From Pachyseris speciosa (Eukaryota; Cnidaria; Anthozoa; Scleractinia; Pachyseridae), in NCBI GenBank assembly GCA_016490735.1, contig JAEMWC010000118.1, forward strand, positions 270,001 through 334,000: DNA of 64,000 nucleotides. The letters run 5' to 3'. The first letter of the stretch is position 1. The number at the start of each line of letters is the position of its first letter. Under the pieces are notes generated by a model. The model worked only from the letters and a program-made list of their open reading frames with translations. It was not told the origin of the DNA and ran no database searches. A program made the position numbers and the translations under genes. This document shows positions 11,071 through 21,412 of the stretch, in pieces.

Positions 11071-12643
11071 GTGGACAGCCTTGAATATCTTCTACACGGC
11101 TACCCTGCTTCCCTTAAGGAATATTTAGTTTCTGGTTTTTATTGTGGTTTTAGAATCAATCTTGTGGGTGAGCGGCACTCTTTTGAATCACCTAATCTGA
11201 AAAGCGCTCTAGAGCAGCCACAAATCATTGTTTCCAAATTAAACAAGGAACGCGAGGCTGGTCGCATCGTTGGCCCATTTTCTGAACCGCCTTTACAAAA
11301 TTTTCGTTGTGCTCTGCTAGGCATAGTTCCCAAGAAGGATCCCTCGGAATTTCGTCTTATACATCACTTATCCTATCCCCCGGCTCATCTGTTAATGATT
11401 TCATTCCGGAGGATTGTTCGTCAGTTTACTATGCGTCAATCAACGATGCCATATCTGTCATCAAACAGAAGGGGGCTGGTTGTTTTATGGCGAAAACAGA
11501 TGTCAAGTCCGCTTTTCGAATCATACCAGTTCATCCCAATGACTTTGCTTTGTTGGGCATGAAATGACAAAATTTGTACTACTTCGATCGCTGTCTCCCC
11601 ATGGGCTGCTCCTCTTCATGCGCTATTTTTGAAGCTTTTAGTATGCACTAAAATGGCTTGCCAAGAACCGTTTAGGAGCTTCAGGGGTCCTACACACTTA
11701 AGACAATTTCCTGTTTATTGCTGATAGTCAAGACAAATGCCATGCCGACTTAACTAATTTTCTTAGCATGTGCAAGTACATCGGTGTGCCCATAGCACAG
11801 GAAAAAACTGTTGGCCCAGATACGACTTTACAGTTTGCGGGAATCACGCTTGACACGGTAAGGAAGGAAGCCAGGCTGCCAGTCGATAAGCTTCAGAAAT
11901 GTTGTATGTTGTTACGTACCTTTTATAAACGGCGTAAGGTTACTCTTAGGGAATTGCAGTCTTTATTAGGCCTTTTAAATTTCACCTGTTTAGTTATTGT
12001 CCCAGGCCGCGCCTTTCTCCGCCGCATGATTGATCTTACCAAAGGGGCCAAGCGCCCATACCACCTCATTCGTCTAAGTAAAGACGCCAAGTCCGACATG
12101 GCCACTTGGCTTACCTTTTTGGATAAGTTTAATGCCAAAAGGTTTTTCTTGGATGATAAATGGGAAACGTCGTCTTCCCTCGAGCTGTTTACTGATGCAG
12201 CCAGTTCTAAGGGCTATGGTGCCATCTTTGGTAAGCCTTGGTTTTGCGGCGCATGGCCTGCTTCACGGACGTCCTTAAATATTGCCATTTTAGAACTGTT
12301 TCCGATAGTCCTTTCGTTGCACATTTGGGGGCCACTTATGGCCAACAAATGCGTGGCCTTTTACACCGATAATGCCACTATTGTCGATATCATTAACCAC
12401 CAGACCTCTAAACATCCTTTAGTCATGATTTTAGTTTGCGATCTCGTTTTAACATCACTTACATATAATATTTTGTTTCAAGCGCACCACATTCCGGGCG
12501 TGCATAATACTGGTGCGGATTACATTTCACGTTTTCAGGTCGAGCAGTTCAAGCAACTCTTGCCCGGGGCGGACAAATTGCCAACTCCAGTTCCCACCCA
12601 ACTTCTTCCAGAGAATTGGTCCCTATGCTACAAGGCTTGTTAA
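11071..12643 (+). pseudogene. Reverse transcriptase-RNase H of the Ngaro-like element
   Basis: The N-terminus reads LEYLLHGYP..LKEYLVSGF and a KLNKEREAGRIVGPF block usual for DIRS polymerases. After a frameshift near 11390, RT motif A is intact (AKTDVKSAFRIIP). A stop follows at 11565 and then LPMGCSSSCAIFEAFS. At motif C (about 11690-11710), where DIRS RTs have LDDF, the sequence reads stop-Asp-Asn-Phe, so both the frame and one catalytic Asp are lost. RNase H follows in one open frame: LFTDAAS, LELFPI, FYTDNATIV and HIPGVHNTGADYISRFQ. The frame overlaps the start of the recombinase. Confidence 0.85.
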
Positions 12644-13540
12644 ATTCCGCACTGTCGTCAGGCACACACAAACTTTACCAGAGAGCTTGGGCTACTTTTA
12701 CTGCTTTAACTAAACAGTTTTTTCATTCGGAAAATCCTGATTTACCCATATCAATACCTGCGATGGCCCTCTTTATCTCTTATCTCCACGCACAGAAATT
12801 AGCCTCGTCGACCATTAAATCTTATCTGTCCGCCATCAGTTACATGCACAAATTGAAAGGTTTATGTGATCCTACGCAGGCATTTTTAATCAATAAGTTA
12901 TTGACAGCCCTCAGTCGACAGGGTTATTGTGATATCCGTATACCAATTTCGCGGCCTGTGTTACACAAGCTGGTCGGTTCTCTTGGTCATACTGCATCAT
13001 CAGCCTTTCAACATACTCTTTATTCTGCTATGTTCTTACTCGCCTTTTACGGCTTCTTTAGGATCGGTGAGCTAGCGGCTAAGAGCGCAAATTCTGGCAG
13101 CGCAGTAGTTCAGTACAATCAACTCCACTTTCTCACTCAGACAGGAATCGTTCACATGATAAAAATAACAATCACAAAGTTTAAACACAATACCACCAAC
13201 CGTCCATTCGATATCTTGATCGAACGGGAGCTTTCCTCACCATTTTGCCCAGTTCAGGCTATGCTCAATTTTTGCAAAAACAGAGGTCACCAGCCCGGGC
13301 CACTTTTTTGCCATTCCAACATGAGCCCAATAACAGTTAGTCAGTTCAATGCAGAATTACATCGCTACTTGTTATTTTGCGGTCTAGACACGAGCAGATA
13401 CAAAGGTCAGCTTTCGAATTGGCGCTGCTTGTCACGCGGCCGACAAAGGTTTTTCTGACCCCCAAATTCGGGTGCTTGGTCGCTGGAAATCCGATGCGTT
13501 TAAAGTTTATATCAGGTCCGACACCTTGCATGCAAATTAA
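12625..13540 (+). pseudogene. Tyrosine recombinase of the Ngaro-like element
   Basis: This enzyme integrates the circular cDNA in DIRS-order elements. ATG 12625 opens a SAM-like N-terminal core-binding domain (STIKSYLSAISYMHK), then the catalytic domain with box I Arg (FYGFFRIGEL), a lysine in ITKFKHN, and, after a frameshift near 13407, RIGAACHAADKGF, LGRWKSD and the nucleophile Tyr in FKVYIRSD, stop at 13538-13540. The usual box II His before SFRIG is missing at exactly the frameshift, which fits a 2-bp deletion. Apart from this the frame is long and open, so it is one of the better preserved genes of the element. Confidence 0.85.
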
Positions 13541-13602
13541 CTAGCCTTCAGGTCTAACTCCCAGTTTTATAGTTAGTTTCTGTTTTTAATAATAGCAGTC
13601 TG

Positions 13603-14204
13603 GTCAGTGTGGAGGGTCAGGTATAGGACTGCTTCCTCACTGACTGACTTTCTTCTAGTGTATCTGTTCAACACAGTGCTTGATCGCTTCTTTGGGTAAT
13701 AAGTTATTCTTTACCATATCGCCCTACTGTCTTAGCTCGTTCGGTTCGTTAGTGATATGATTGTTACAATGTTAGTCGGGTCAATGTAGAAGGTCAGGTA
13801 TTGGACTGCTTCTTCATTGCCGTTCATTTCCTCTCTAACTTACTGGAAATACTTTATTATGGCATTCCGAGGGTCTGTATTTACCAGATCTCCTTGATAT
13901 AAGATCTGCATCATCGTGTATTCGTAGTAAGATACTGTTGTCCGGTTGTGTCAGTCAAGGGCTGTTTCCGGGCTATTAATACCCAAGTTTTTTTTAATTT
14001 TTATGACCTTATATGCACGTCGGTCCTCCATCAGTCACTAGCATATTCTGTTACTCGCCTTTAAGTGACATAAACTTTTGATTTTCGTTCAGTGACGCTG
14101 GTCAGGCAGGGGCTGTGGCGCCACTGTTCGGTGTGCCATAACCTGTAATTCTCGTTCAGTGACGCTGGTCAGTCAGGGGCTGTTGCATCACTGTTCGGTG
14201 TGCC
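13603..14204. repeat. Two pairs of short direct repeats downstream of the recombinase
   Basis: Pair 1: 13603-13641 and 13780-13818 (both contain ggtcaggta then ggactgcttc). Pair 2: 14085-14137 and 14152-14204 (both start tcgttcagtgacgctggtca and end ttcggtgtgcc, period 67). Such subterminal repeats are expected in the 3' region of tyrosine-recombinase retrotransposons, whose termini must pair to form a circle; their role here is inferred. Confidence 0.7.
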
Positions 14205-14457
14205 TTGCCTTTCAAGAGTTCCGCCAGCGCCTTGGTGGGGTTGCCACATTGCTGTGGCTTGTGGCGATATTTTTAACCCCACCTTTCCTGAAGAGATTTT
14301 AATCTTTGTTTGTAACCTTAGTGTCAATTAAACTCGTCACATTTGTGGCCATTTATCCCAAACGTTTTCGTTTCTATTGTCTTCTACCTAGCTCTTCAGA
14401 AAACTAGTGCGGTGCCTTGCGGAGCTCTCGATGTCTTGTTTGCAAATGACTCAAGAT

Positions 14458-14703
14458 AAAAAACAAACATTATGCAGATGACAGAAAGCATGTTATTTTA
14501 TCGCGAGGCATTTCCTATCTCTTATCAGTTCGTGGGTTGTGTTCTAATCTGACAACAATGAAAGTCTCCTGTCCAATGAAAATTGGGAGCGTGTCAAAGT
14601 TAAGTACAAAAGGTTGGTCATCTCGTACACAAAGCCCCTTTCTACTATTGCCATCATCGCAAGAAGAACTTTCTGCTTTTAAGCCTGCAGACACATTTGT
14701 TCT
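14458..14703. repeat. About 250-bp direct repeat, right copy
   Basis: Same orientation as 1120-1373, starting aaaaacaaacattatgc and ending at the tttgttcttt word. Both copies retain a short minus-strand frame (NFDTLPIFIGQETFIVVRLEHN in this copy) that I do not recognise; conservation of frame may only reflect recent origin. Confidence 0.65.
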
Positions 14704-14775
14704 TTTTCCCTCCACCTCCCCAGTCACCGACCCGCAGTCTGTCATCATATCTTATGTACTATTTTACTTAGTTTT

Positions 14776-15192
14776 ACATTAAAATATTTAGGTATTATAA
14801 TAGATTCTAATTTATCATGGAAAAGTCATGTAAGCTATATTGCTAAAAAAGATTAAGCGAAATATTGGGATTCTTTCTGCTAAATTCTGTCACTTTTCTC
14901 AGTCTTAATGCCTTGTATTCTTATATAAATTTAATTATTTTAGGCTTCCTTCATAGTGTAGAAATAGCGTTTTTCCTCTTCTCTTCTCTTTTTATGTGTG
15001 TATTTGTGCTTCAGTTTTCTTGCTGACCTATAATTTATTTCTATTTATTGCTGATGTCAACTGGCTGCCTGGCTCCGCTAGCCCTTATGGTTATTCCAGG
15101 CAGCCAGTACTCTAAACTTCACCTTTAATTTTTCATTGTCAAATTATTTTTCTTAGCAAGAATGAGTACAAATAAAGATTGTTGTTGTCGTA
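14776..15192 (+). mobile_element. LINE (jockey/CR1-like) fragment with its 3' end
   Basis: 14776-14890 encodes, with one frameshift, the KYLGIIIDSNLSWKSHVSYIAKK segment that follows the RT palm in jockey/CR1-type LINEs. The C-terminal part is missing. A T-rich 3' untranslated region follows, with a perfect stem-loop (15061-15108), and the copy ends at aataaagattgttgttgt near 15190. It lies immediately right of the Ngaro-like element and may be the continuation of the LINE broken at 1115. Confidence 0.6.
15061..15108. repeat. Perfect 12-bp stem-loop in a LINE 3' UTR
   Basis: ctggctgcctgg (15061-15072) and ccaggcagccag (15097-15108) are perfect reverse complements around a 24-base loop. 3' stem-loops are the recognition signal for the reverse transcriptase in several LINE clades. 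Confidence 0.8.
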
Positions 15193-15848
15193 TTCTTAAC
15201 TGCAGATGAAATGGAAGAGGAGGAGGATTTCCACCAACAAACCAGGGAAGTCCCCATCGAGGAGCCAACAAAGATTAGTTACTTGTTGATCATTCAGTGA
15301 CTGCTTCGGCGAAGTTACATGAAGTTTTGAGAAAACAGCAGTGCTAACAGTTTGTTTAAGTCAAAGTCTTCAAGAATTAGTAAGTTTACCGTTGTTTGGA
15401 ACTGCACGGAGGCAGTTGAGGAGCCATGTTACTACAGCAGTACTGTAGTAAGGCATCAGTAATGTCAGCGGTTGTCATCAATTTGCCGGGTGATTGCACA
15501 GCCATGAGGGCGGCCATGTCTTTTGTCTCATCACAAGTATGATCCGCAGTTTCTCCATCCATGCAATCCTCTGGCCATCCGAATTTCTAAAGCGAACTTA
15601 AGTTGTTATCTGAAGATTATAGTGCCTCACGAATAACAAGAGTAGTCTTTTCATCGTCAAAACTCCTTCGGACACAACAAGTGCGACGTTCAGGGGCAGC
15701 CACACATAAATCCAGTGTTACCAACCATCCCAGAAATATCACGGTGACTAGTTTATTAAGAAAGTGTTTTTTATTTGTTTGTTTGTTTCTGTTTTGGAAA
15801 TTATTTAGGCTGCAGTATATATCATGGTAAATTGTGTATACAATCAAA
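15193..15848. other. No recognised gene; one short minus-strand open frame
   Basis: On the minus strand, 15589 down to a TAA at 15386 stays open for about 67 codons (KFGWPEDCMDGETADHTCDE, later ITDALLQYCCSNMAP). It looks protein-like but has no recognised domain and no clear start. The rest is anonymous AT-rich sequence. Confidence 0.3.
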
Positions 15849-17282
15849 TTAGAAACATCCTAATGGCGCAACTTCCTCACCTTGGTCCAACTTCTTCAGT
15901 CTCATTTCCATGGAAATTTCACAAAGTATGCACCATAAACATTTATGAGAGACCACAATGCTGCACACAGCCATTGGGTGGTGCTTAATGAGCCTCCGTT
16001 TCTTTCTTGAGGCTTTTCCTCTTCGGCGGCCAGGGCTGGCGCAGGTGCAGCATCCCGCCTCTGGGCGGTTAGGGCTTTTTTTTGCGTTGTTGTTCGCAAT
16101 TATGATAGCAGCCTCCGCTGCGGCTTTTCGCTGCAGCCACTTTGCCTGCAGCCACTCGCTTGGGACTTTTTGGCGCTGTGTGGTTGGAGTTGGTCAACTC
16201 ATTTGCTGTGAGATATCCTGCGAATGTGTTGCCTGTGTTCCAAAAGCCTGAACTTGTCGGTCTAGAACTTCATCACATTCATGTGCTGCGTTTTATTTTT
16301 TGGTTTGCCAAAGAAGTGGCTGACTTCCTCCCAAACGTCCTTAGCTTTGACGCCATTGTTGTACACCATGTTGGGCGTGCTGTTCACCGTGACGTTGACT
16401 TTCGTTAGGTTGGGGTTGAAGTACTTTTCTGATGTTGACTTTCGTTAGGTCGGGTTGAAGTACTTTTCTGAATCCCTGGTGCCTGTGACATAAGGCTCAA
16501 CAAAGAGGACAAGGAGACCTTTCAGGGATCTTCTCTGGGGGGTGACTTTGATGTTTATCGTTGCATCTTCGCCTTTTTTAAGGTTACCATCTTTTCCCGT
16601 ACCACATGATCATACAAGAATTCATGCCGGCAGAATAAGCGCTGTGCACCTCATCAGCCAGAGTCTTGCTTCTGATCATTTCGTACTCGAGCTGGATGTG
16701 TGTCAGCTTCTATGTGAGTTTTGTCGCATCGGAACACTTGACAACTTGTTTTGCTGCCGCAATGGTCAGCTCAAACACGAGGTCGTTGTAAAGAGCCTGG
16801 GCATAAAACACCCTGTGGTCAGTCAGGATCTGGTGGTCCAGCCTGATTAGGTATTTTTTCCAAAAACTTTTTCCAGCTTTTTTTCCGCGTCAACCCCAGA
16901 TGTTTTCTTGTCCCTTGCTCCTGAGCTGATCTTGTTAAGGTCCTCACTCTGAATGCCCTCGAGAATCATGTTGTTCCGCTGCTCCTGTGAGAGAAAAAGG
17001 TCTTCCCAGATCTGGAAGATATCATACACCACTGTTTCCTGCAGTATGGTGCCCGCATACTTTACAACCAGCTTATCAATCAATCAGAGCGTGCGTAATG
17101 TTTTGAATGAGGAAGTTGTTGGCATGACCTCTAGCCAGGTCAATGTTGAACAGAAGTGAGAGTGAGCTGAGCACAAGGACCTTGTGCTCATTCAGGTTGG
17201 GCACTGAAACATACAGCATCTCTCCGGGGTTAGCTTTGCTACGATCAAAGTTGATGTGCTTGACTGCATACTCAGCTTTCAT
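15849..17282 (-). pseudogene. Capsid-like (possible double jelly-roll) protein of a Polinton/virus-like element, broken
   Basis: ATG at 17282 opens KAEYAVKHINFDRSKANPGE, then strand-like segments and NFLIQNITHALIDKLVVKY, followed (new frame near 17080) by TVVYDIFQIWEDLFLSQEQR and a GARDKKTSGVDAEKKL loop. An Asn-x-x-x-x-Leu-(I/V) helix plus strand plus Y-D-x-x-x-x-W-E-D-L pattern resembles the N-terminal jelly roll of NCLDV/Polinton/adenovirus-type major capsid proteins; this is a pattern-level inference. Later segments (DHQILTDH, KLTYKLTHIQLEYEMIRSK, VKAKDVWEEVSHFF) are in changing frames down to about 16280, with a basic C-terminus whose end is uncertain (to 15849 at most). At least five frame breaks. 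Neighbours at 17406, 19790 and 19845 appear to belong to the same element. Confidence 0.55.
16394..16473. repeat. 40-bp tandem duplication inside the capsid-like gene
   Basis: gttgactttcgttaggt...gtacttttctga occurs at 16394-16433 and again at 16434-16473 with one single-base gap. It adds a frame break to the gene and has no counterpart elsewhere in the window. Confidence 0.9.
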
Positions 17283-17405
17283 TGCGCCGGCATTTTTCTC
17301 TTTAATGCGTTGGCCAAAGGTTTGCTTGCACAGCAGCCATGATTATAACACAACAGAATTAAAAGGTCTAATTGAAAATAAGATTTGAAGATATCAATAT
17401 CAGTA

Positions 17406-18160
17406 ATGGCGGAAGTTGATGTTCCCGACGACCCTTTTTATGATCAGATGTTGGATGAAAAATATCATGAAGGCGACAATGAGCAAGAAGTCGACACAAC
17501 ACAGCATTTTCAACCAGGCTCTACATTCACACAAGGTGAGCAAATTGAGACACAAACAATGTCTCGTGAAAAGGGTGGGCTGCCAAAGGGGCAAGACTTG
17601 CGGACAAAGAAAGTGAAAGAAACACCTTGGAAGAAAGGCTCAACGAGACAAGAACGTTGGATGAGCTGTAAGAGCAAGCTGAGCTTTAGAAGCAAAGCAA
17701 GATCAGGAGGTAATCCAAGATGCCGATGCCTCACCTTCTGATGCGGAAGGGTGACAGAAAGAGCCGAGGAGCTTGCGCATTTACAAACGCAGATTGCGGA
17801 AAGAGAAAGAGCACTTCCACTTTGTGAGATGATCAAAGAGATTTTCGAAAAATATGGTGTGACGGTGACAGCAATCTTTCTTGCGGTGGGTGTCACAATT
17901 AGTGCTGTCATTGGCGCAATTGCCAACTCTGTGAAAGCCCTCGGCAAAGGGCTGGGAAACGGCTGAAAGAGATCAGCAAAGAAACAGCTTCGCTTCTGCC
18001 AGGACTGCTTGGGTCAATCGTTTCTTTCCTCTTCAAAGCTGCTGGCCAGGCAATCGGTTTTCTGGCTGAGCACACCTGGCTGCTGATTTTGGCTGTTGTG
18101 GCCTTTCTGATGGAGAACTATATCAAATCCCCGCCAAGGGGCGGGGATAAGCAGCGTTAA
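17406..18160 (+). pseudogene. Coiled-coil protein with hydrophobic C-terminus (virus-like element)
   Basis: ATG 17406 gives an acidic N-terminus (MAEVDVPDDPFYDQMLDEKY...EGDNEQEVD). After breaks near 17745 and 17963 a short coiled coil follows (ERAEELAHLQTQIAERERAL), then two hydrophobic stretches: VTAIFLAVGVTISAVIGAI with amphipathic glycine/lysine repeats, and near the end FLAEHTWLLILAVVAFLMENY before a basic tail ending at TAA 18158-18160. The design (acidic head, coiled coil, membrane-active Ala/Gly/Leu tail) recalls viral minor capsid or membrane-penetration proteins, but I cannot assign a family with certainty. The gene converges with the minus-strand gene to its right, their ends overlapping by 4 bases, and diverges from the capsid-like gene to its left. 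A much longer central coiled coil may have been lost. Confidence 0.5.
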
Positions 18161-19790
18161 TGGAGTGACACGAACATCAGACCTGCAACGACACCAACAG
18201 CAACAATTATTTTATTCACATTGTGAGCCTTGTTTCCAGAGCCCGCCACTGATGTTGCTTCTTCTTGCTCTGTTGGGGTTCGCTCTTTTGTTTGAGGAAG
18301 CTGGATTTTTTGTTTCGGCCATGGGCTTTGAATCTTTTTTTGCTGCGATAGGTTAGGACTGGAAGGATGGCTGTTTGGTGGGATAATCTTTGAAGGCCTG
18401 CTATCCATCAAGTGAAGGGCCGCTTTTTTGTGCTCTGATTCACATCATTATTTATCCCAAGCTTCATTCCTGCTCCAGCTTGTTTGACCTGGTTGCTGAA
18501 ACCAACCGTGCTTTCTGTATTAATGATCATCTGCCCTGCCCGGACAAACAGCAAGATTAAGCCTCACCTTTGCCTCTCATCCACAACCAACTGATAGCGC
18601 TGCACGCTCTTTGCCAGGTCTGGTTGCCTTATCGCATATTCAACCAAAACCAGGAACTCACTTTGCGCCTCCCCCGCACGCCCTCCATGCCCCAGAATAC
18701 TCTTTCGAACATTAACCTGCGCACCCAAAACACAGTAAACAAACACCTCTATCGAGTGGTTTCTTTGGGACAAGCCTGCCTGTGTCAGGCCATTCACGCC
18801 ATAGGGACAGAACCAGTCCACCTGCCTGTCACCAACACTTTCAGGTGGTGTGATATAATAAATAGTATTCCCTTTGCTCGCAGAACCTCCTTCATCACTG
18901 AACTTATCGTATCTGGGGTAATTTGCTCTGGGGTAATTTGGGCCGCAGACCCACATGTAAACACTCCCCAGCCCGTGATTCGCGCCACTTGTGAAACGAA
19001 AATCACTTGACAGATCAATCCCAAACTCATTACAAATTTTTTAGCCTCGTCACACTTGTTGTTTGTCTGACTGGCAAAGCGCTTAAGTTCTGAATCCCAC
19101 CAATCTGAAACAGGATCTGCCTGGCAGTGAAATAGATATGGAACTGGTAGAAAGCTCTTACCTGGAGTGACAAACTCAGAGTTGAGTGATCTTTATCGAA
19201 AATCTCACGACTAATACTGCAGCCAGTTGTTGCGCACCAAACCGCAAAGTTAAGCTGTTGTGGCCAGTAGCTTATATTGGGCCCCACTAGCCATTTTTTC
19301 GCCTCTTTTCCTGAACGGTGGGTTAGTTTGATTTTTTGAAAAATATCTCTGAATTCATCGTGAAATGCCACTCAGGTATTACTTAAATATTGATTGAGTT
19401 GCTGAATATTTTCTTCAAACTCTGGGTGGAGATGTGAAAAGGAATAGCTGGGATTGGCAAGCTTGACCCTTTCAAACCGTTTGGTGTCAGCTGTTGTGGA
19501 AACCCACAGACTGGGGCATCAAGCCCTTAGCAGGACTAATCCAAGGGCGTTTTTCATTGCTTGAGGCCAATATTTGCTGTCTGAACCGAAAACGCTTTCC
19601 AGATAGTCTGGCCCAGCTTTAAACATAATTTCCGCTGTTGCCGTGTGGTTTGCAAAATCAACCTCAGTGACAAATTCTCATTTGTCTGCCTTTGGGTATT
19701 TTGTCAGAAAAGACACCCATGCCTTGCCTCTCGCATCTTTTGCGATTTTTTTGCTTCAGGGGTTTGCATCCATTGCAACAGAGCATCCAT
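18157..19790 (-). pseudogene. Large unknown protein of the virus-like element, C-terminal membrane anchor, broken
   Basis: ATG at 19788-19790 starts MDALLQWMQTPEAK; after a one-base break the frame continues with DARGKAWVSFLTKYPKAD, then after further breaks HRSGKEAKKWLVGPNISYWP, FRFTSGANHGLGSVYMWVCG, YYITPPESVGDRQVDWFCPY, GLSQRNHSIEVFVYCVLGAQ and VNVRKSILGHGG. A Pro/Ser/Gln-rich linker follows, and a final hydrophobic segment (KIIVAVGVVAGLMFV) ends at the stop by 18157. Total length would be about 530 residues. No domain was recognised. A single C-terminal hydrophobic anchor and proximity to the capsid-like gene suggest a structural role, which is inference. Only 54 bases separate its start from the divergent gene at 19845, so a shared bidirectional promoter is likely. 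Confidence 0.5.
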
Positions 19791-19844
19791 CGTTATGTAA
19801 ACAACAAATCTTCAATTGAATATTAATGCACTGCTTGAAACAAG

Positions 19845-20225
19845 ATGGTTGTACTTACAACCAGCGCAACTTTGAACGGGGAAACTGTTTACTTTACAGA
19901 ACCCATTATGAATCCAAGGTTTGTCAGACTTCTCTCTTTCTCGCTTGTCTACTCGTGGCATAGTTTAAAAGAACAGGGCCGTTTATTTTGTACAGTAGGC
20001 GAGCAGACCTCTGAAGAGGTTATTTTGTATGGACAGTATAATTTGGATAATCTTGCGGAACATTTGGAAACAGCCTTTTCAGACAAACCTTTGTCTGTTT
20101 CAACCTGCACACCGGCAAATAAATTAATTGAAAAAAAAAAAGCAAAACAAGGGGTTTTTGGTTTGATGAGAATCTTCCAGAATTGCTTGGCATTACCCCC
20201 TGACAAATGGTTCTTAAAAATTTAA
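19845..20225 (+). pseudogene. Unknown protein of the virus-like element (truncated)
   Basis: ATG 19845 starts MVVLTTSATLNGETVYFTEP and continues with MNPRFVRLLSFSLVYSWHSL and GQYNLDNLAEHLETAFSDK; the end (IFQNCLALPPDKWFLKI) is reached at 20225. The strand-rich start with repeated hydrophobic/polar alternation would fit a small beta-sandwich, but no family is certain. It is the most intact of the four genes in this cluster (one open frame of 126 residues). Family R starts about 30 bases further on, so the right part of the virus-like element seems to be cut off there. Confidence 0.45.
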
Positions 20226-20800
20226 TCTTTCAACTTGACCTCCCCAGACTGTACTATAGCAGAGCACCATGGTTAAGAAAATATGGTAACCCATCTATTC
20301 GAGAAAATTTGGTTTTGGTCACCGTACGTCCGTATGTCTGCCCTTCCATGCATGCGATGTGAAATGTCCCATTGTGTGTTGTAACCTGCGTTTTGTGTAC
20401 ATCTTTTGATATTGGACGTCAATGTTATGGCCAATTGACACCTGTTGAAACAAGGTATCCGCTGACCAGTAGTATGTTACCATATCGCAGGCTTAAGTTA
20501 AGACCTCATCGAGGTAAGCTGTTTTTGTGAAGTTGACCGCTGACCAGGTACTGGTTTTCGATTGGATTGCAGGCTCAAGCCAGGTGTGGGACACCCAAAC
20601 CAAAACAAGGCTTAATTTTTTAAATTAATTTAATTTTAATTTATTTTTTTTTCTTAAAAGATACTCCAGAAGGTAAATTTTAACTGATAAAATGGAAGAT
20701 CCACTTGTATGGCACCCAGATTGTGTGGTTGAAAAACAAAATGATTTAACACTTCAAGGGCTTGTTGACTTTACCACGGCATCTTGCAGCTCACCACAAA

Positions 20801-20805
20801 CGTTC
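20801..20805. repeat. 5-bp target duplication (cgttc) of the solo LTR, left
   Basis: cgttc directly precedes the TG of the LTR and recurs at 21413-21417 directly after its CA end. Confidence 0.85.
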
Positions 20806-21412
20806 TGTGATGAACAATGAACATTCATTCAAAGAGAACTTGATTACGTAATTAAGCTTGGTTTTGTTTTGATTTAGATAAGTTACGTTTCGGTTCTGTT
20901 TCTGTTTTACGCTCCTATTTTCATGTACTATTGTTCACAGTTTGAATCAATTACGTAGCTAGCCATTCCCATTTTTTAACCAATTTTACAACTGTACACG
21001 TGAATTGTACCCTTATCAGAGAATGCCCCTTAAGTTGTTGGGGAGTTGGAGTTAGGAGATCTACAGAGTAACATTGGAGTTTTCAGATCAGTTTTATCTT
21101 TTAGGAGTTACATAACGTTGGAGTTTCTCTAGCCCTTTAGACAGGATCAGACGTAAGTTTCAGCTTATTGTATTTAGTTTTCGTTTTCCTTTCAATTTTG
21201 CTGCTTTTGTAATTAGTCTTAGCCCCTTTTTGATCTTGTATATTGTAATTTCCCCCTTTAGTTTTCACCGCATGTGTACAATAATTTAGACGAGTTGCTG
21301 TTCAGATTAAATGCTGTTGAGTCAACTTGTGCTGTTGAATTCTATACTGTGGTTGACACTTCCCGATCTCCAGTGCACAACACCCCGTGTCCGCTGCACT
21401 GGGTACACAACA
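20806..21412. mobile_element. Solo LTR, 607 bp
   Basis: It begins TGTGATGAACAATG and ends GGGTACACAACA, the TG...CA ends of a long terminal repeat, flanked by a 5-bp duplication. Comparison with family R copy 4 (46900-46945) shows the undisturbed target (ctcacc..gaaagttcactta), confirming a clean insertion. No internal coding sequence: it is the product of LTR-LTR recombination of a Ty3/Gypsy- or BEL-type element. It is younger than copy 1 of family R. Confidence 0.88.

Larger units (their letters stand above)
1380..14457 (+). mobile_element. Ngaro/DIRS-like tyrosine-recombinase retrotransposon, decayed, with nested L1
   Basis: In order on the plus strand: an SGNH-hydrolase-like frame (1475-9352, split by an L1), a 61-bp minisatellite, a gag-like ORF with a cysteine/histidine nucleocapsid motif, RT plus RNase H, and a tyrosine recombinase ending at 13540, followed by about 900 bases with short direct repeats. 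RT/RH/recombinase in this order, without an aspartic protease or integrase, is the signature of the DIRS order. Absence of a visible methyltransferase domain and presence of a hydrolase fit Ngaro better than DIRS1. All coding parts carry stops or frameshifts. Exact termini were not determined; the limits given are the inner edges of the flanking direct repeats. Confidence 0.75.
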
